Source of the DNA: an uncultured Prevotellaceae bacterium
GTDB taxonomy: Bacteria; Bacteroidota; Bacteroidia; Bacteroidales; Bacteroidaceae
NCBI GenBank assembly: GCA_902800435.1
Contig: CADCEQ010000003.1
Coordinates: 36,705 to 100,704 of the forward strand
DNA length: 64,000 nt
Direction of reading: 5' to 3'
Position 1 is the first letter of the stretch; each line of letters opens with the position of its first letter. The notes under the pieces are model-generated. The model saw only the letters and a program-made list of their open reading frames with translations. It was not told where the DNA came from and made no database searches. The position numbers and the translations under genes were made by a program. Below are positions 31,663 through 40,057 of the stretch, one piece after another.

Positions 31663-33201
31663 ATGGCACAAGAAGATGTATTTAAGAAGATCGTAAGCCA
31701 CTGCAAGGAATACGGCTTCGTGTTTCCGTCGAGTGAAATTTACGATGGTTTAGGCGCCGTCTACGATTATGGTCAGAACGGTGTGGAGTTGAAGAATAAT
31801 ATCAAGCAATACTGGTGGAAGGCCATGACGATGCTGCACGAGAACATCGTGGGTATCGACTCGGCCATCTTTATGCACCCCACGATATGGAAGGCTTCGG
31901 GACACGTCGACGCCTTCAACGACCCCCTCATCGACAACCGCGACTCGAAGAAACGCTATCGCGCAGATGTGCTCATCGAGGACCAGATTGCAAAGTACGA
32001 CGAGAAAATCCAGAAGGAAGTCGAGAAAGCTCGCAAGCGTTTTAAGGATGCTTTCAACGAGGAGCAGTTCCTGGCCACCAGCGAGCGCGTGAAGGAAGCC
32101 AAGGAGAAACGCGACGCCCTCCACGCCCGCTACGCTGCCGCCATGCAGGGTCCCGACCTCGACGAGTTGAAGCAGATCATCCTCGACGAGGAGATTGTCT
32201 GTCCTATCAGTGGCACCCGCAACTGGACCGACGTGCGCCAGTTCAACCTGATGTTCGCCACCGAGATGGGCGCTTCGGCCGACGGCTCGATGAAGGTCTA
32301 CCTGCGTCCTGAGACGGCTCAGGGCATCTTCGTCAACTACCTCAACGTGCAGAAGACTGGCCGCATGAAGATTCCCTTTGGCATCGCCCAGATTGGTAAG
32401 GCCTTCCGCAATGAGATTGTGGCTCGCCAGTTTATCTTCCGTATGCGCGAGTTCGAGCAGATGGAGATGCAGTTCTTCGTACAGCCCGGTACCGAGCTCG
32501 AGTGGTTCCCGAAGTGGAAGGAGACGCGTATGAAGTGGCATCAGGCCTTAGGCTTCGGGGCTGAGAACTACCGCTTCCACGACCACGACAAGCTGGCCCA
32601 CTACGCCAATGCTGCCACCGACATCGAGTTCAAGATGCCGTTCGGCTTCAAGGAGGTGGAGGGTATCCACAGCCGCACCAACTTCGACCTGTCGCAGCAC
32701 GAGAAGTTCTCAGGCAAGAGCATTAAGTACTTTGACCCGCAGACCAACGAGTCGTACACCCCGTATGTCATAGAGACCTCTATCGGCGTCGACCGTATGT
32801 TCCTCAGCATCATGTGCCACGCCTTCGCCGAGGAGAAGTTGGAGAATGGCGAGACGCGCACCGTGCTCCGTCTGCCCGCCGCCTTGGCTCCCGTCAAGTG
32901 CGCCGTCATGCCGCTTGTCAAGAAGGACGGACTGCCCGAGAAGGCCCGCGAGATTATCGACCAGCTTAAGTATCACTTTGCCTGCCAGTACGACGAGAAG
33001 GACTCCATCGGCAAGCGCTACCGTCGTCAGGATGCTATCGGTACTCCGTATTGCGTCACCGTCGACCACGACACGCTCAACGACGGTTGCGTTACCCTGC
33101 GTTTCCGCGACACCATGGAGCAGGAGCGTGTGCCCATCAGTGAGCTGAACGCCATCATTGAAGACAAGGTGAGCATCGCATCGCTATTGAAAAAACTGTA
33201 G
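31663..33201 (+). CDS. glyS: Glycyl-tRNA synthetase (class II, homodimeric type)
   Basis: 512 residues; charges tRNA-Gly. Class II motifs are present: motif 2 region GKAFRNEIVARQFIFRMREFEQMEMQFF and motif 3 GVDRMFLSIMCHAF. The start region (CKEYGFVFPSSEIYDGLGAVYDYGQNGVELKNN) is diagnostic of the alpha2 eukaryote-like GlyRS used by Bacteroidetes. The C-terminal anticodon-binding domain begins near LPAALAPVKCAVMPLVKK. Length is normal. A lipoprotein isomerase gene follows after 3 bases, so the two are probably cotranscribed. Confidence 0.96.
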   Translation: MAQEDVFKKIVSHCKEYGFVFPSSEIYDGLGAVYDYGQNGVELKNNIKQYWWKAMTMLHENIVGIDSAIFMHPTIWKASGHVDAFNDPLIDNRDSKKRYRADVLIEDQIAKYDEKIQKEVEKARKRFKDAFNEEQFLATSERVKEAKEKRDALHARYAAAMQGPDLDELKQIILDEEIVCPISGTRNWTDVRQFNLMFATEMGASADGSMKVYLRPETAQGIFVNYLNVQKTGRMKIPFGIAQIGKAFRNEIVARQFIFRMREFEQMEMQFFVQPGTELEWFPKWKETRMKWHQALGFGAENYRFHDHDKLAHYANAATDIEFKMPFGFKEVEGIHSRTNFDLSQHEKFSGKSIKYFDPQTNESYTPYVIETSIGVDRMFLSIMCHAFAEEKLENGETRTVLRLPAALAPVKCAVMPLVKKDGLPEKAREIIDQLKYHFACQYDEKDSIGKRYRRQDAIGTPYCVTVDHDTLNDGCVTLRFRDTMEQERVPISELNAIIEDKVSIASLLKKL

Positions 33202-33204
33202 AGA

Positions 33205-33825
33205 ATGAATACCAGACAGCTATCTTGGTTCCTGATGTTGCTGCTGTTTGTAGGTGCAGCGGCTTCGTGCTCAGAGTCTGATGACGAAAGCACTGAAGAG
33301 TTCGGCAACTGGCAGGTACGTAACGATGCCTATTTCGCCACGCTCGAAGACTCGCTGAGCCGTGGTGGCTCGGCCTGGAAGAAGATCAAGACCTTCACCA
33401 AGGACGAAAAGACCTTGACAGCCAACACCGACTATATATATATTAAGGTGTTGGAGCAGGGCGGCGGCACCACAAGTCCGCTCTATACCGACTCTGTGCG
33501 CGTCAGCTATCGTGGACGCCTCATACCCAGTGCCAGCTACCCTCAAGGTTTTGTATTTGACGAGACATACGAAGGTAATTTCTCGCTGAAGACTACGGGT
33601 GTTGTCGACAATCAGCTCAGCAACTTCAGCGACGGGTTTGCCACCGCACTGCAGCACATGCACATTGGCGACCGTTGGTGTGTCTACATCCCGTATCAGT
33701 TGGGTTATGGCACATCCGACTATGCCCTGGTGCCAGCCTATAGCGTGATGATTTTCGATGTGGTTTTGCTCGACTATGTTACTGGCCGCGAGGCGTTGGA
33801 ACCATGGAGTAGCCGCCTTATGTAA
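33205..33825 (+). CDS. FKBP-type peptidyl-prolyl isomerase lipoprotein
   Basis: A 206-residue lipoprotein (GAAASC, Cys22). The C-terminal ~110 residues form an FKBP domain: DSVRVSYRGRLIPS, FDETYEG, LQHMHIGDRWCVYIPYQLGYG and IPAYSVMIFDVVLLDY-like strand order (here VPAYSVMIFDVVLLDY). The family catalyses proline cis-trans isomerisation, here in the periplasm for envelope protein folding. It directly follows glyS and is ended by a strong hairpin. Confidence 0.88.
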   Translation: MNTRQLSWFLMLLLFVGAAASCSESDDESTEEFGNWQVRNDAYFATLEDSLSRGGSAWKKIKTFTKDEKTLTANTDYIYIKVLEQGGGTTSPLYTDSVRVSYRGRLIPSASYPQGFVFDETYEGNFSLKTTGVVDNQLSNFSDGFATALQHMHIGDRWCVYIPYQLGYGTSDYALVPAYSVMIFDVVLLDYVTGREALEPWSSRLM

Positions 33826-33849
33826 TACCCTTTTTGAGTATTTTAATAA

Positions 33850-33886
33850 AAAAATTCCCGAATACCGTACAGTATTCGGGAATTTT
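33850..33886 (+). terminator. Terminator after the glyS/FKBP transcript
   Basis: AAAATTCCCGAATAC pairs with GTATTCGGGAATTTT around a 6-base loop, with T-runs on both strands. Only a few bases separate it from the next promoter. Confidence 0.88.
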
Positions 33887-33889
33887 TGC

Positions 33890-33897
33890 TATCTTTG
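33890..33897 (+). promoter_or_regulatory. -7 box of the ATPase/DUF4435 pair
   Basis: TATCTTTG, 16 bases before the ATG at 33914. Confidence 0.6.
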
Positions 33898-33913
33898 CCG
33901 AAAACTTGGAACT

Positions 33914-34720
33914 ATGCAGAAGTACGCGGACTATATTAAACGAATAGAGATTGACTCCCTGTGGAGCGGCAAGAAGCACATCGTGTGGGAACTGTCGCCC
34001 CGCGTGAACATCCTAAGTGGTATCAATGGGGTGGGCAAGAGTACGATATTAAATAAGGTAGTGAAGGGTCTGATAGCCGGTGGCGAGTTTCCCAGTCACA
34101 TGCTGAAGGGCGTGAAACTCGACGTCGAACCCGAGGATGCCAAGTGGATACGCTACGACGTCATCCGTTCTCTCGACTCGCCGGTGCTCGACCTCGACAC
34201 GATGGCTCATGTCGACACGCGCATCTCGTCGGCTCTCGACTTCCAGCTCTATCACCTGCAGCGCAAGTATCTCGACTATCAGGTGAACATCGGCAACCGC
34301 ATCATCGAATGCCTGCAGCAGGGCGATGCTGAATCTGCCCAGCGGCTGTCACTGAAGAAGAAGCGCTTCCAAGATATCGTCGACGAGCTGTTTGTTGACA
34401 CGGGCAAGAAGATTGTACGCACCGAGAACGAGATACGCTTTTCGCAGATTGGCGAGGTGCTCGTCCCTTATCAGCTGTCTTCGGGGGAGAAGCAGATGCT
34501 GGCCATCCTGCTCACCGTACTCGTCGAGGACGACCAGCACTACGTACTCTTCATGGACGAGCCTGAGGTGTCGCTCCACATCGAGTGGCAGAAGCGGCTC
34601 ATCGACCTCTGTCTGGAGCTGAACCCCAACGTGCAGATAATCCTTACTACCCACTCGCCCGCCGTCGTCATGAATGGTTGGGTAGACAGCGTCACCGAGG
34701 TTACTGACATTACCTTGTGA
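33914..34720 (+). CDS. ABC/SMC-like AAA ATPase paired with DUF4435
   Basis: 268 residues from the ATG after the -7 box; the longer open frame overlaps the preceding gene and its terminator. ABC-type ATPase core: Walker A LSGINGVGKST (Lys42), a helical insertion (~95-165), signature QLSSGEKQMLAILL, Walker B VLFMDEPEVSLH and H-motif ILTTHSP. This is the AAA_15/AAA_21 type found in OLD, RloC and PARIS AriA-like proteins. The next gene encodes a DUF4435 protein 34 bases on. Candidate sensor of a two-gene defence or DNA-maintenance module; it is embedded among core genes, so a housekeeping role is also possible. Confidence 0.85.
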   Translation: MQKYADYIKRIEIDSLWSGKKHIVWELSPRVNILSGINGVGKSTILNKVVKGLIAGGEFPSHMLKGVKLDVEPEDAKWIRYDVIRSLDSPVLDLDTMAHVDTRISSALDFQLYHLQRKYLDYQVNIGNRIIECLQQGDAESAQRLSLKKKRFQDIVDELFVDTGKKIVRTENEIRFSQIGEVLVPYQLSSGEKQMLAILLTVLVEDDQHYVLFMDEPEVSLHIEWQKRLIDLCLELNPNVQIILTTHSPAVVMNGWVDSVTEVTDITL

Positions 34721-34752
34721 TTTTCGATTTACGGATTTTCGATTTGCGATTG
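34719..34752. repeat. TTTTCGATTTACG-type linker repeat
   Basis: Imperfect GATTTTCGATTTACG units fill the gap between the ATPase and DUF4435 genes. The same kind of linker occurs at 40020-40057, 52876-52907 and 60924-60958. Confidence 0.55.
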
Positions 34753-34754
34753 AA

Positions 34755-35759
34755 ATGAGTAATCGTCTGAAGGACAATATCAACAGCCGCTACTTCGAGG
34801 CCGCCAACGCCCTGAAGTCGAAGCAGGCACGGCGCAGGATTGTGGCCTACGTCGAGGCTTATGATGATATTTACTTCTGGCGCACGGTGCTCAGCGAGTT
34901 TGAGGACGACCACCAATACTTCGAGGTGATGCTGCCCTCGAAGGCCAACCTGACGCGGGGCAAGAAGTCGGTGCTGATGAATTTCCTCGAGGGCGAGCCG
35001 CTGGGGCGTGACATGATAGCCTGTGTCGATGCCGACTACGACTACCTCATTCAGGGCCGTACGGCGCAGTCGAAGAAGGTGCTGCAGAGCCCGTATGTCT
35101 TCCATACCTACGTCTATGCCATCGAGAACTTCCAGTGCTACGCTCCGTCGCTGCACAATGTCTGTGTGTCGGTGACGCTCAACGACCACCGCATCTTCGA
35201 CTTCCGCGACTACTTCGCCCGCTACAGCGAGGCCATTTTCCCCTTGTTTGTCTGGTCAATCATGCTCTATCGCAACGGCAACTACCCGAAGTTTTCCATT
35301 TCCGACTTCAATCGCATTGCCGACCCCGGCGGCTTCAGCGTGCAGAATCCCGATGCCTCGTTGGCCAATGTGCGCCGCAAGGTGGGGGTGAAGATACGCG
35401 AGCTGCAGCGGTTGTTCCCCGATGCCAAGGACGAATACCTCGCGCTGAAGGACGAGATAAAAAACCTCGGCGTCACGCCGCAGACCACCTATTTATATAT
35501 ACAAGGCCATCATCTCTTCGACACCGTTGTGGCCCCCATCCTCTCGAAGGTCTGCAACCTGCTGCGCCAGGAGCGGCAGAACGAAATCTACCACGCCTCA
35601 GCCCACAAGACGCAGAAGCGCAACGAGCTGTCGTGCTACGAGAACTCGCTTCAGGATGTCAAGACCATGCTCAAGAAGAACAGCGGCTATATTTTGTCGG
35701 AACCTTTCCGCCGCCTGCAGGACGACGTGCGGCGATATTTGGCTCCTACCTCTTCATAA
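34755..35759 (+). CDS. DUF4435 (TOPRIM-like) protein
   Basis: 334 residues matching DUF4435, the domain of PARIS effector AriB. TOPRIM-type acidic residues are visible: Glu34 in VAYVEAYDDIYFWR and Asp92/Asp94/Asp96 in ACVDADYDYL. The family signature region FHTYVYAIENFQCY follows. TOPRIM domains cleave nucleic acid with metal ions; catalysis here is inferred. The C-terminal half is helical and basic. Paired with the preceding ATPase; the end overlaps the convergent phosphatase gene by 14 bases. Confidence 0.83.
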   Translation: MSNRLKDNINSRYFEAANALKSKQARRRIVAYVEAYDDIYFWRTVLSEFEDDHQYFEVMLPSKANLTRGKKSVLMNFLEGEPLGRDMIACVDADYDYLIQGRTAQSKKVLQSPYVFHTYVYAIENFQCYAPSLHNVCVSVTLNDHRIFDFRDYFARYSEAIFPLFVWSIMLYRNGNYPKFSISDFNRIADPGGFSVQNPDASLANVRRKVGVKIRELQRLFPDAKDEYLALKDEIKNLGVTPQTTYLYIQGHHLFDTVVAPILSKVCNLLRQERQNEIYHASAHKTQKRNELSCYENSLQDVKTMLKKNSGYILSEPFRRLQDDVRRYLAPTSS

Positions 35760-37155
35760 TCTTTTTCTTGCCGTCGACGATATACACGCCCTGTTGCAGG
35801 GTGTCGAGGTGCTGGCCTTGCAGGTTGTAGATGGCTGCCGATGGCGACGCGTCATCTGATGCGTCCCTGACTGCGGTCGGTACGTCTTCGATGGCGTCGT
35901 ATTCAGCCATCGCCTCGGCCATGCGGGCGTCGACGTCGGTAAGACGGTAGAGACCGTCGCTGTTAGCCGTCAGCCCTTCTATGGTGACAGGGCGCACCAT
36001 CGGCGGCGCGCTGGGCGAGAGCAGCGTGCGCCCCTGCAGCTGACCGATGGCCTGATAGACCATATTGAGGGCGACGTAGTCCTCCGTGCCGTCGTTCCAT
36101 TTCTCGAACACCAGCTTCGAGCCGATGGGCGTATGCAGTTCCAGCGCATTCTCCGTCTCGGGGTAGTTCAGACGCAGGGCAGCGCCGATGCTGGCAAGGT
36201 TGGAGTCGTGGCCGCAGAGGAACATGAACTTGCGGTCGCTCCGGCCCAGCTCCTCGCGGATGCGGCTCACCAGTGGGTAGGCCAGGTTGACGGCAGCGGC
36301 ATGGCTGGTGAAGAGCAGTCCGTCGTAGACCGCTTTCACGCCGCAGATGGCGCGCCATTGCTCAGTGGTCAGCTCATGGCCGAAGGCGGTCATGCTTTCT
36401 GACTCGTAGCACTGTAGCACCAGCGCGTCGGCCACGCTGTTGGCCAGCGTGTAGCCGCCCGTCATCTTCGGCTCGCTGTCTTTCTCAATCTTCAGCTGTA
36501 CGTCGTCGTACCAGAAGTGCGTCGTGTCGTTCTTCGCAGCGGGCGACTGTGCCATGTCGAGCACCTCCTCCATCAGCGTCAGCGTCGGCTGCTGGGCGGC
36601 CATCCATGCCTGGGGGCCGCCGTGCATCGCCTGTATCTCGGCAATCACCTGCTGGCGGTACGCGTCGTTCATCTTCGTGAACTGAGCTACGAAGACGGGA
36701 TCCATCTTGTCCTCCTGCAGCTTATGCGTGATTTCTACATTGGCGAAGGGCAGGAAGCCGGCCGAGAAATACTTCGCCGTGGCAAACGTGCGCTGGCGCG
36801 AGTTGGCGTAGAACAGCACCTCGTCGCCCTCGGGGCGGTAGTTGTCGGGCAGCAGGCCCTCGCTGACCACCCACTGGCGGAAGAACTGTCCCATCTCAGT
36901 CTCCAGCACGCCGCCGCGCAGCGACAGCTGACTGCTGGGCGACGACCACTGGAACCACTCATGTGGCGTCACCCGCTGATAGGCAGCCCCGCCCGACGAC
37001 AGCGGCGAGCGTATGTTGTGGCGGCTCATCACCACCACCTCCTTCAGTGCATACCGTGCCCGGAAGTCGTCCGAGCGTTTCGTCTGTGCCTCTGCTGCTG
37101 CGTTGCCTGCCGTCAGTATGACGGCGAGCATCCATAGTTTTATTGTCTGTTTCAT
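35746..37155 (-). CDS. Secreted histidine acid phosphatase family protein
   Basis: 469 residues with a signal peptide ending near AEAQ. Catalytic motif RHNIRSP (Arg45, His46) near the N terminus and the distal GHDSN motif (LCGHDSNLASIG) identify the branch-2 histidine phosphatase/phytase-like family. The last ~35 residues (AAIYNLQGQHLDTLQQGVYIVDGKKKIMKR) are a typical Prevotella C-terminal sorting tail, suggesting export to the surface. Last gene of the dxs-trkA-trkH operon, 21 bases after trkH. Likely releases phosphate from phosphorylated compounds outside the cell. Confidence 0.88.
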   Translation of the reverse strand: MKQTIKLWMLAVILTAGNAAAEAQTKRSDDFRARYALKEVVVMSRHNIRSPLSSGGAAYQRVTPHEWFQWSSPSSQLSLRGGVLETEMGQFFRQWVVSEGLLPDNYRPEGDEVLFYANSRQRTFATAKYFSAGFLPFANVEITHKLQEDKMDPVFVAQFTKMNDAYRQQVIAEIQAMHGGPQAWMAAQQPTLTLMEEVLDMAQSPAAKNDTTHFWYDDVQLKIEKDSEPKMTGGYTLANSVADALVLQCYESESMTAFGHELTTEQWRAICGVKAVYDGLLFTSHAAAVNLAYPLVSRIREELGRSDRKFMFLCGHDSNLASIGAALRLNYPETENALELHTPIGSKLVFEKWNDGTEDYVALNMVYQAIGQLQGRTLLSPSAPPMVRPVTIEGLTANSDGLYRLTDVDARMAEAMAEYDAIEDVPTAVRDASDDASPSAAIYNLQGQHLDTLQQGVYIVDGKKKIMKR

Positions 37156-37176
37156 TGTGAAAATCGGTAATTCGTC

Positions 37177-38634
37177 CTAGTTCTCCTTCCAGAAAGTGCG
37201 GGTGAAGAGCACGAGGACGGTCATGATTTCGAGACGGCCCATGAGCATCAGGAGGCAGAGGAGCCACTTGATGGCGTCGGGGAGAATCGACCACGACAGT
37301 TCGGGGCCGATCTTGGTGCCGAGCGAGGGGCCGACGTTGCTGACGCAGCTCAGTGCGATGGTCACCGAGTTGGTGTTGTCGACGCCGCCGACCATCATGG
37401 CCGTTGCCGTAAAAATCATCATGAAGATGGCCAGAACGAAGAAGGCGAACAGCGCCACAAGCTTCGACTGCGGAATGCTCTGGCCGTTGATGCGCACGGG
37501 CAGCACGGCGTTGGGGTGCAGAATCTGACGGAAGTTGTTGCGCACCACCTGCAGCAACATGTTGCCGCGAATGCACTTGAAGCCGCCGCTGGTGCTGCCG
37601 GCACAGGCTCCGAGGAACATGATGACACCCAGGATGACCCACGTGATGTGGGGCCAGAGTCCGACCTCGTCGTTGAACATGCCCGTAGTGGTCATGAACG
37701 ATACCACCTGGAACAGGGCGTTGCGGAAGGCCTGTTCGAGCGGGTAGTCCATACGGGTGAGCAGCAGGTACATAATCCACAGCGTGGCCCCTACGACGAC
37801 AGCGATGTAGAGTTTGAACTCAGAGTTCTTGAACAGCGCCGAGATGCGCAGCTTAAAGATGCTTATATATAATAAGGTGAAGTTAATGCCCGAGAGAAAC
37901 TGGAACACGATGGCGATGTAGTCGATGGAGGCCAGGTTGAAGTGCTCCAGACCGTCGTTGTGGATGGAGAAGCCACCCGTGGCGGTGGTGGTCATCGAGT
38001 AGTTCAGGGCCTCGAACCAGTCCATGCCGACGGCCCAGAACGACAGGCCGCAGCCAATGGTCAGCAGCAGGTAGATCGACCAGATCCACTTGGCCGAGGT
38101 GCTCAGTCGCGGGTGCATCTTGGCCTTGATGGGGCCGGTGGCCTCGGCGGCAAACACCTTGACGCTGCCGCCAACGAGCGACGGCAGAATGGCGATGGTG
38201 AAGAAGACGATTCCCAGTCCGCCTATCCACTGCATGAGCGAGCGCCAGAAGAGGATGCCGTGGGGCAGGCACTCGACGTCGTCGAGGATGGTGGCGCCGG
38301 TAGTGGTAAAGCCCGACATCGTCTCGAAGAAGGCGTCGGTGAGGTTGGTGATGCTGCCGTGGATGAGGAAGGGCAGCATGCCGAACACCGAGAAGATGAC
38401 CCAGACGGCGGTGACGACGACGTAGGCGTCGCGGCGGCTCAGCGTGTTCACGGCGCCGCGTCCGAGGAAGAGGAAGAGGAATCCGAATCCGAAGGTCAGC
38501 AGCATCGACAGCAGAAAGGCCAGCGCGTCGTCCTCATGATGGCTGAAGGCTACGGCCAGACACCAGCCCATGAACTGGGCTTCGACGAAGAGCAGCGAGC
38601 CGATGATCTTGTTTATGATGCGGAAGTTGACCAT
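37177..38634 (-). CDS. trkH: TrkH potassium uptake membrane subunit
   Basis: 485 residues with about ten hydrophobic segments and the four pore-loop repeats of the Trk/Ktr/HKT family, recognisable in SGFTTTGATIL, TTTATGGFSIHN, MTTTGMFNDE and LSCVSNVGPSLG. It forms the K+-translocating channel, gated by the TrkA protein encoded 29 bases upstream. The stretch NFTLLYISIF uses AT-rich codons unlike the rest of the gene. K+ uptake role is well supported. Confidence 0.94.
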   Translation of the reverse strand: MVNFRIINKIIGSLLFVEAQFMGWCLAVAFSHHEDDALAFLLSMLLTFGFGFLFLFLGRGAVNTLSRRDAYVVVTAVWVIFSVFGMLPFLIHGSITNLTDAFFETMSGFTTTGATILDDVECLPHGILFWRSLMQWIGGLGIVFFTIAILPSLVGGSVKVFAAEATGPIKAKMHPRLSTSAKWIWSIYLLLTIGCGLSFWAVGMDWFEALNYSMTTTATGGFSIHNDGLEHFNLASIDYIAIVFQFLSGINFTLLYISIFKLRISALFKNSEFKLYIAVVVGATLWIMYLLLTRMDYPLEQAFRNALFQVVSFMTTTGMFNDEVGLWPHITWVILGVIMFLGACAGSTSGGFKCIRGNMLLQVVRNNFRQILHPNAVLPVRINGQSIPQSKLVALFAFFVLAIFMMIFTATAMMVGGVDNTNSVTIALSCVSNVGPSLGTKIGPELSWSILPDAIKWLLCLLMLMGRLEIMTVLVLFTRTFWKEN

Positions 38635-38663
38635 GTTCGGTGATGGGTGATAGGTGTTGGGTG

Positions 38664-40019
38664 TTAGAAGATGGAGGTCTTCTTGAAGTACTTCTCGAGT
38701 TGCTTGAGCTTCTGCTCGTGGCAGAAGACCATGACGGAGTCGCCGGCCTGAATCTGGGAGTTACCGCTGACGAGCAGGCCCTGGCCGTTGCGCACCAGTC
38801 CGCCGATGGTGACGCCGATAGGCAGTCCGAGGTCCTTTACCAGTCGCTTCGTCACCCGAGAGCCTTCGGAGGCCACAAACTCGGCCACCTCGCTGTCGAC
38901 GAGCATCAGCGAGCGCAGGTTGCGCACGTCGGCGTCGAGCATCATCTGGTAGATGTGGCTGGCGGCCACCGTCTTCTTGTTGATGATGGTGCCGATGTCG
39001 AGGCTTTCGGCCATCGAGACGTAGTCGAGGTTCTCGACCATAGCCACCGTCTTGCGCACACCGAGCTTCTTGGCCGTCAGACAGGCCAGGATGTTGGTCT
39101 CGGCATTGCCGGTCAGGGCCACGAAGGCCTGCGTGCTGCGTATGCCCTCCTCCTCGAGCAGCCCCAGGTCGCGGCCGTCGCCGTGAATGACCATCGCGTC
39201 GCTCTCAGCCAGCAACTGGTTGAGCTTCTCGCAGCGCTCGGCCGACTTCTCGATAATTTTCACGTTCATATAGTCGGGAATGGTCAGCGCGGCGCGTACC
39301 GAGGTCTTGCCGCCGCCCATGATGATGACGTTCTTCACGTCGGTATAGTGCTCCTTGCCTACAATCTTGCGGATGTAGGGTATGTACTCCTTCGTGGTCA
39401 TGAAGTAGGTAAGGTCGTTGAGCTTCAGCGTGTCGAGACCGCCGGGTATGATGGTCTCGCCGTCGCGCTTGATGGCCACTACGTGGTAGGGGTCTTCGGG
39501 GCCGCAGAGGTCCTTCAGCGGCTGGTTCAGAATCTCGCAGCCCTCGCGCAGCTTGATGCCCAGGAGGACGAGGGCGCCGTCGTGGACGTCCCAGCGCTGG
39601 CGCACCCACGACATCTTCAGACCGTTGGTGATGTCGGTAGCTGCCAGCACCTCGGGGTAGACCATCGAGTCGATGCCCATCTGCTGGAAGAACTTCTGGT
39701 TCTGGGCCGAGAGATACTCGTAGTTGTCGATGCGCGCCACCGTCTTCTTCGCGCCGAGGCCGTGGGCAATGACGCAGGCCGTGATGTTGGTGGTCTCCTC
39801 GGTGGTGACGCCGACGAAGAGGTCGGCCTTGTCGGCTCCGGCCTCCTTCAGCGCACCGATACTGGTGGGCAGCGCGTTGTAGGTCATCACGTCGTACTCG
39901 GCGACACCCTCCAAGCGCTCCTCGTTGTCGTCGATGAGCACGCAGCTCTGGTGCTCGCCCGACAGCAGTTTCGACAAATGGGTGCCCACGGCACCGGCTC
40001 CGACAATGACAATCTTCAT
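38664..40019 (-). CDS. trkA: TrkA potassium uptake regulatory subunit
   Basis: 451 residues with two RCK/TrkA-N Rossmann domains (MKIVIVGAGAVGTHLSKLL and NVIIMGGGKTSVRAAL) each followed by a TrkA-C domain, the full-length Trk arrangement. It binds NAD(H)/nucleotides and gates TrkH, encoded directly downstream. It starts 12 bases after the dxs stop within a TTTACGA linker repeat. A long open frame on the opposite strand is a by-product of codon bias. Confidence 0.94.
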   Translation of the reverse strand: MKIVIVGAGAVGTHLSKLLSGEHQSCVLIDDNEERLEGVAEYDVMTYNALPTSIGALKEAGADKADLFVGVTTEETTNITACVIAHGLGAKKTVARIDNYEYLSAQNQKFFQQMGIDSMVYPEVLAATDITNGLKMSWVRQRWDVHDGALVLLGIKLREGCEILNQPLKDLCGPEDPYHVVAIKRDGETIIPGGLDTLKLNDLTYFMTTKEYIPYIRKIVGKEHYTDVKNVIIMGGGKTSVRAALTIPDYMNVKIIEKSAERCEKLNQLLAESDAMVIHGDGRDLGLLEEEGIRSTQAFVALTGNAETNILACLTAKKLGVRKTVAMVENLDYVSMAESLDIGTIINKKTVAASHIYQMMLDADVRNLRSLMLVDSEVAEFVASEGSRVTKRLVKDLGLPIGVTIGGLVRNGQGLLVSGNSQIQAGDSVMVFCHEQKLKQLEKYFKKTSIF

Positions 40020-40057
40020 GCTATTTACGATTTACGGATTTTCGATTTTCGATTTGA
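40020..40057. repeat. TTTACGA/TTTTCGA linker overlapping the dxs 3' end
   Basis: TTTACGATTTACGGATTTTC continues with CGATTTTCGATTTG. The dxs reading frame runs through it, so the last residues (IKSKIENP) are coded by the repeat. Confidence 0.55.
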
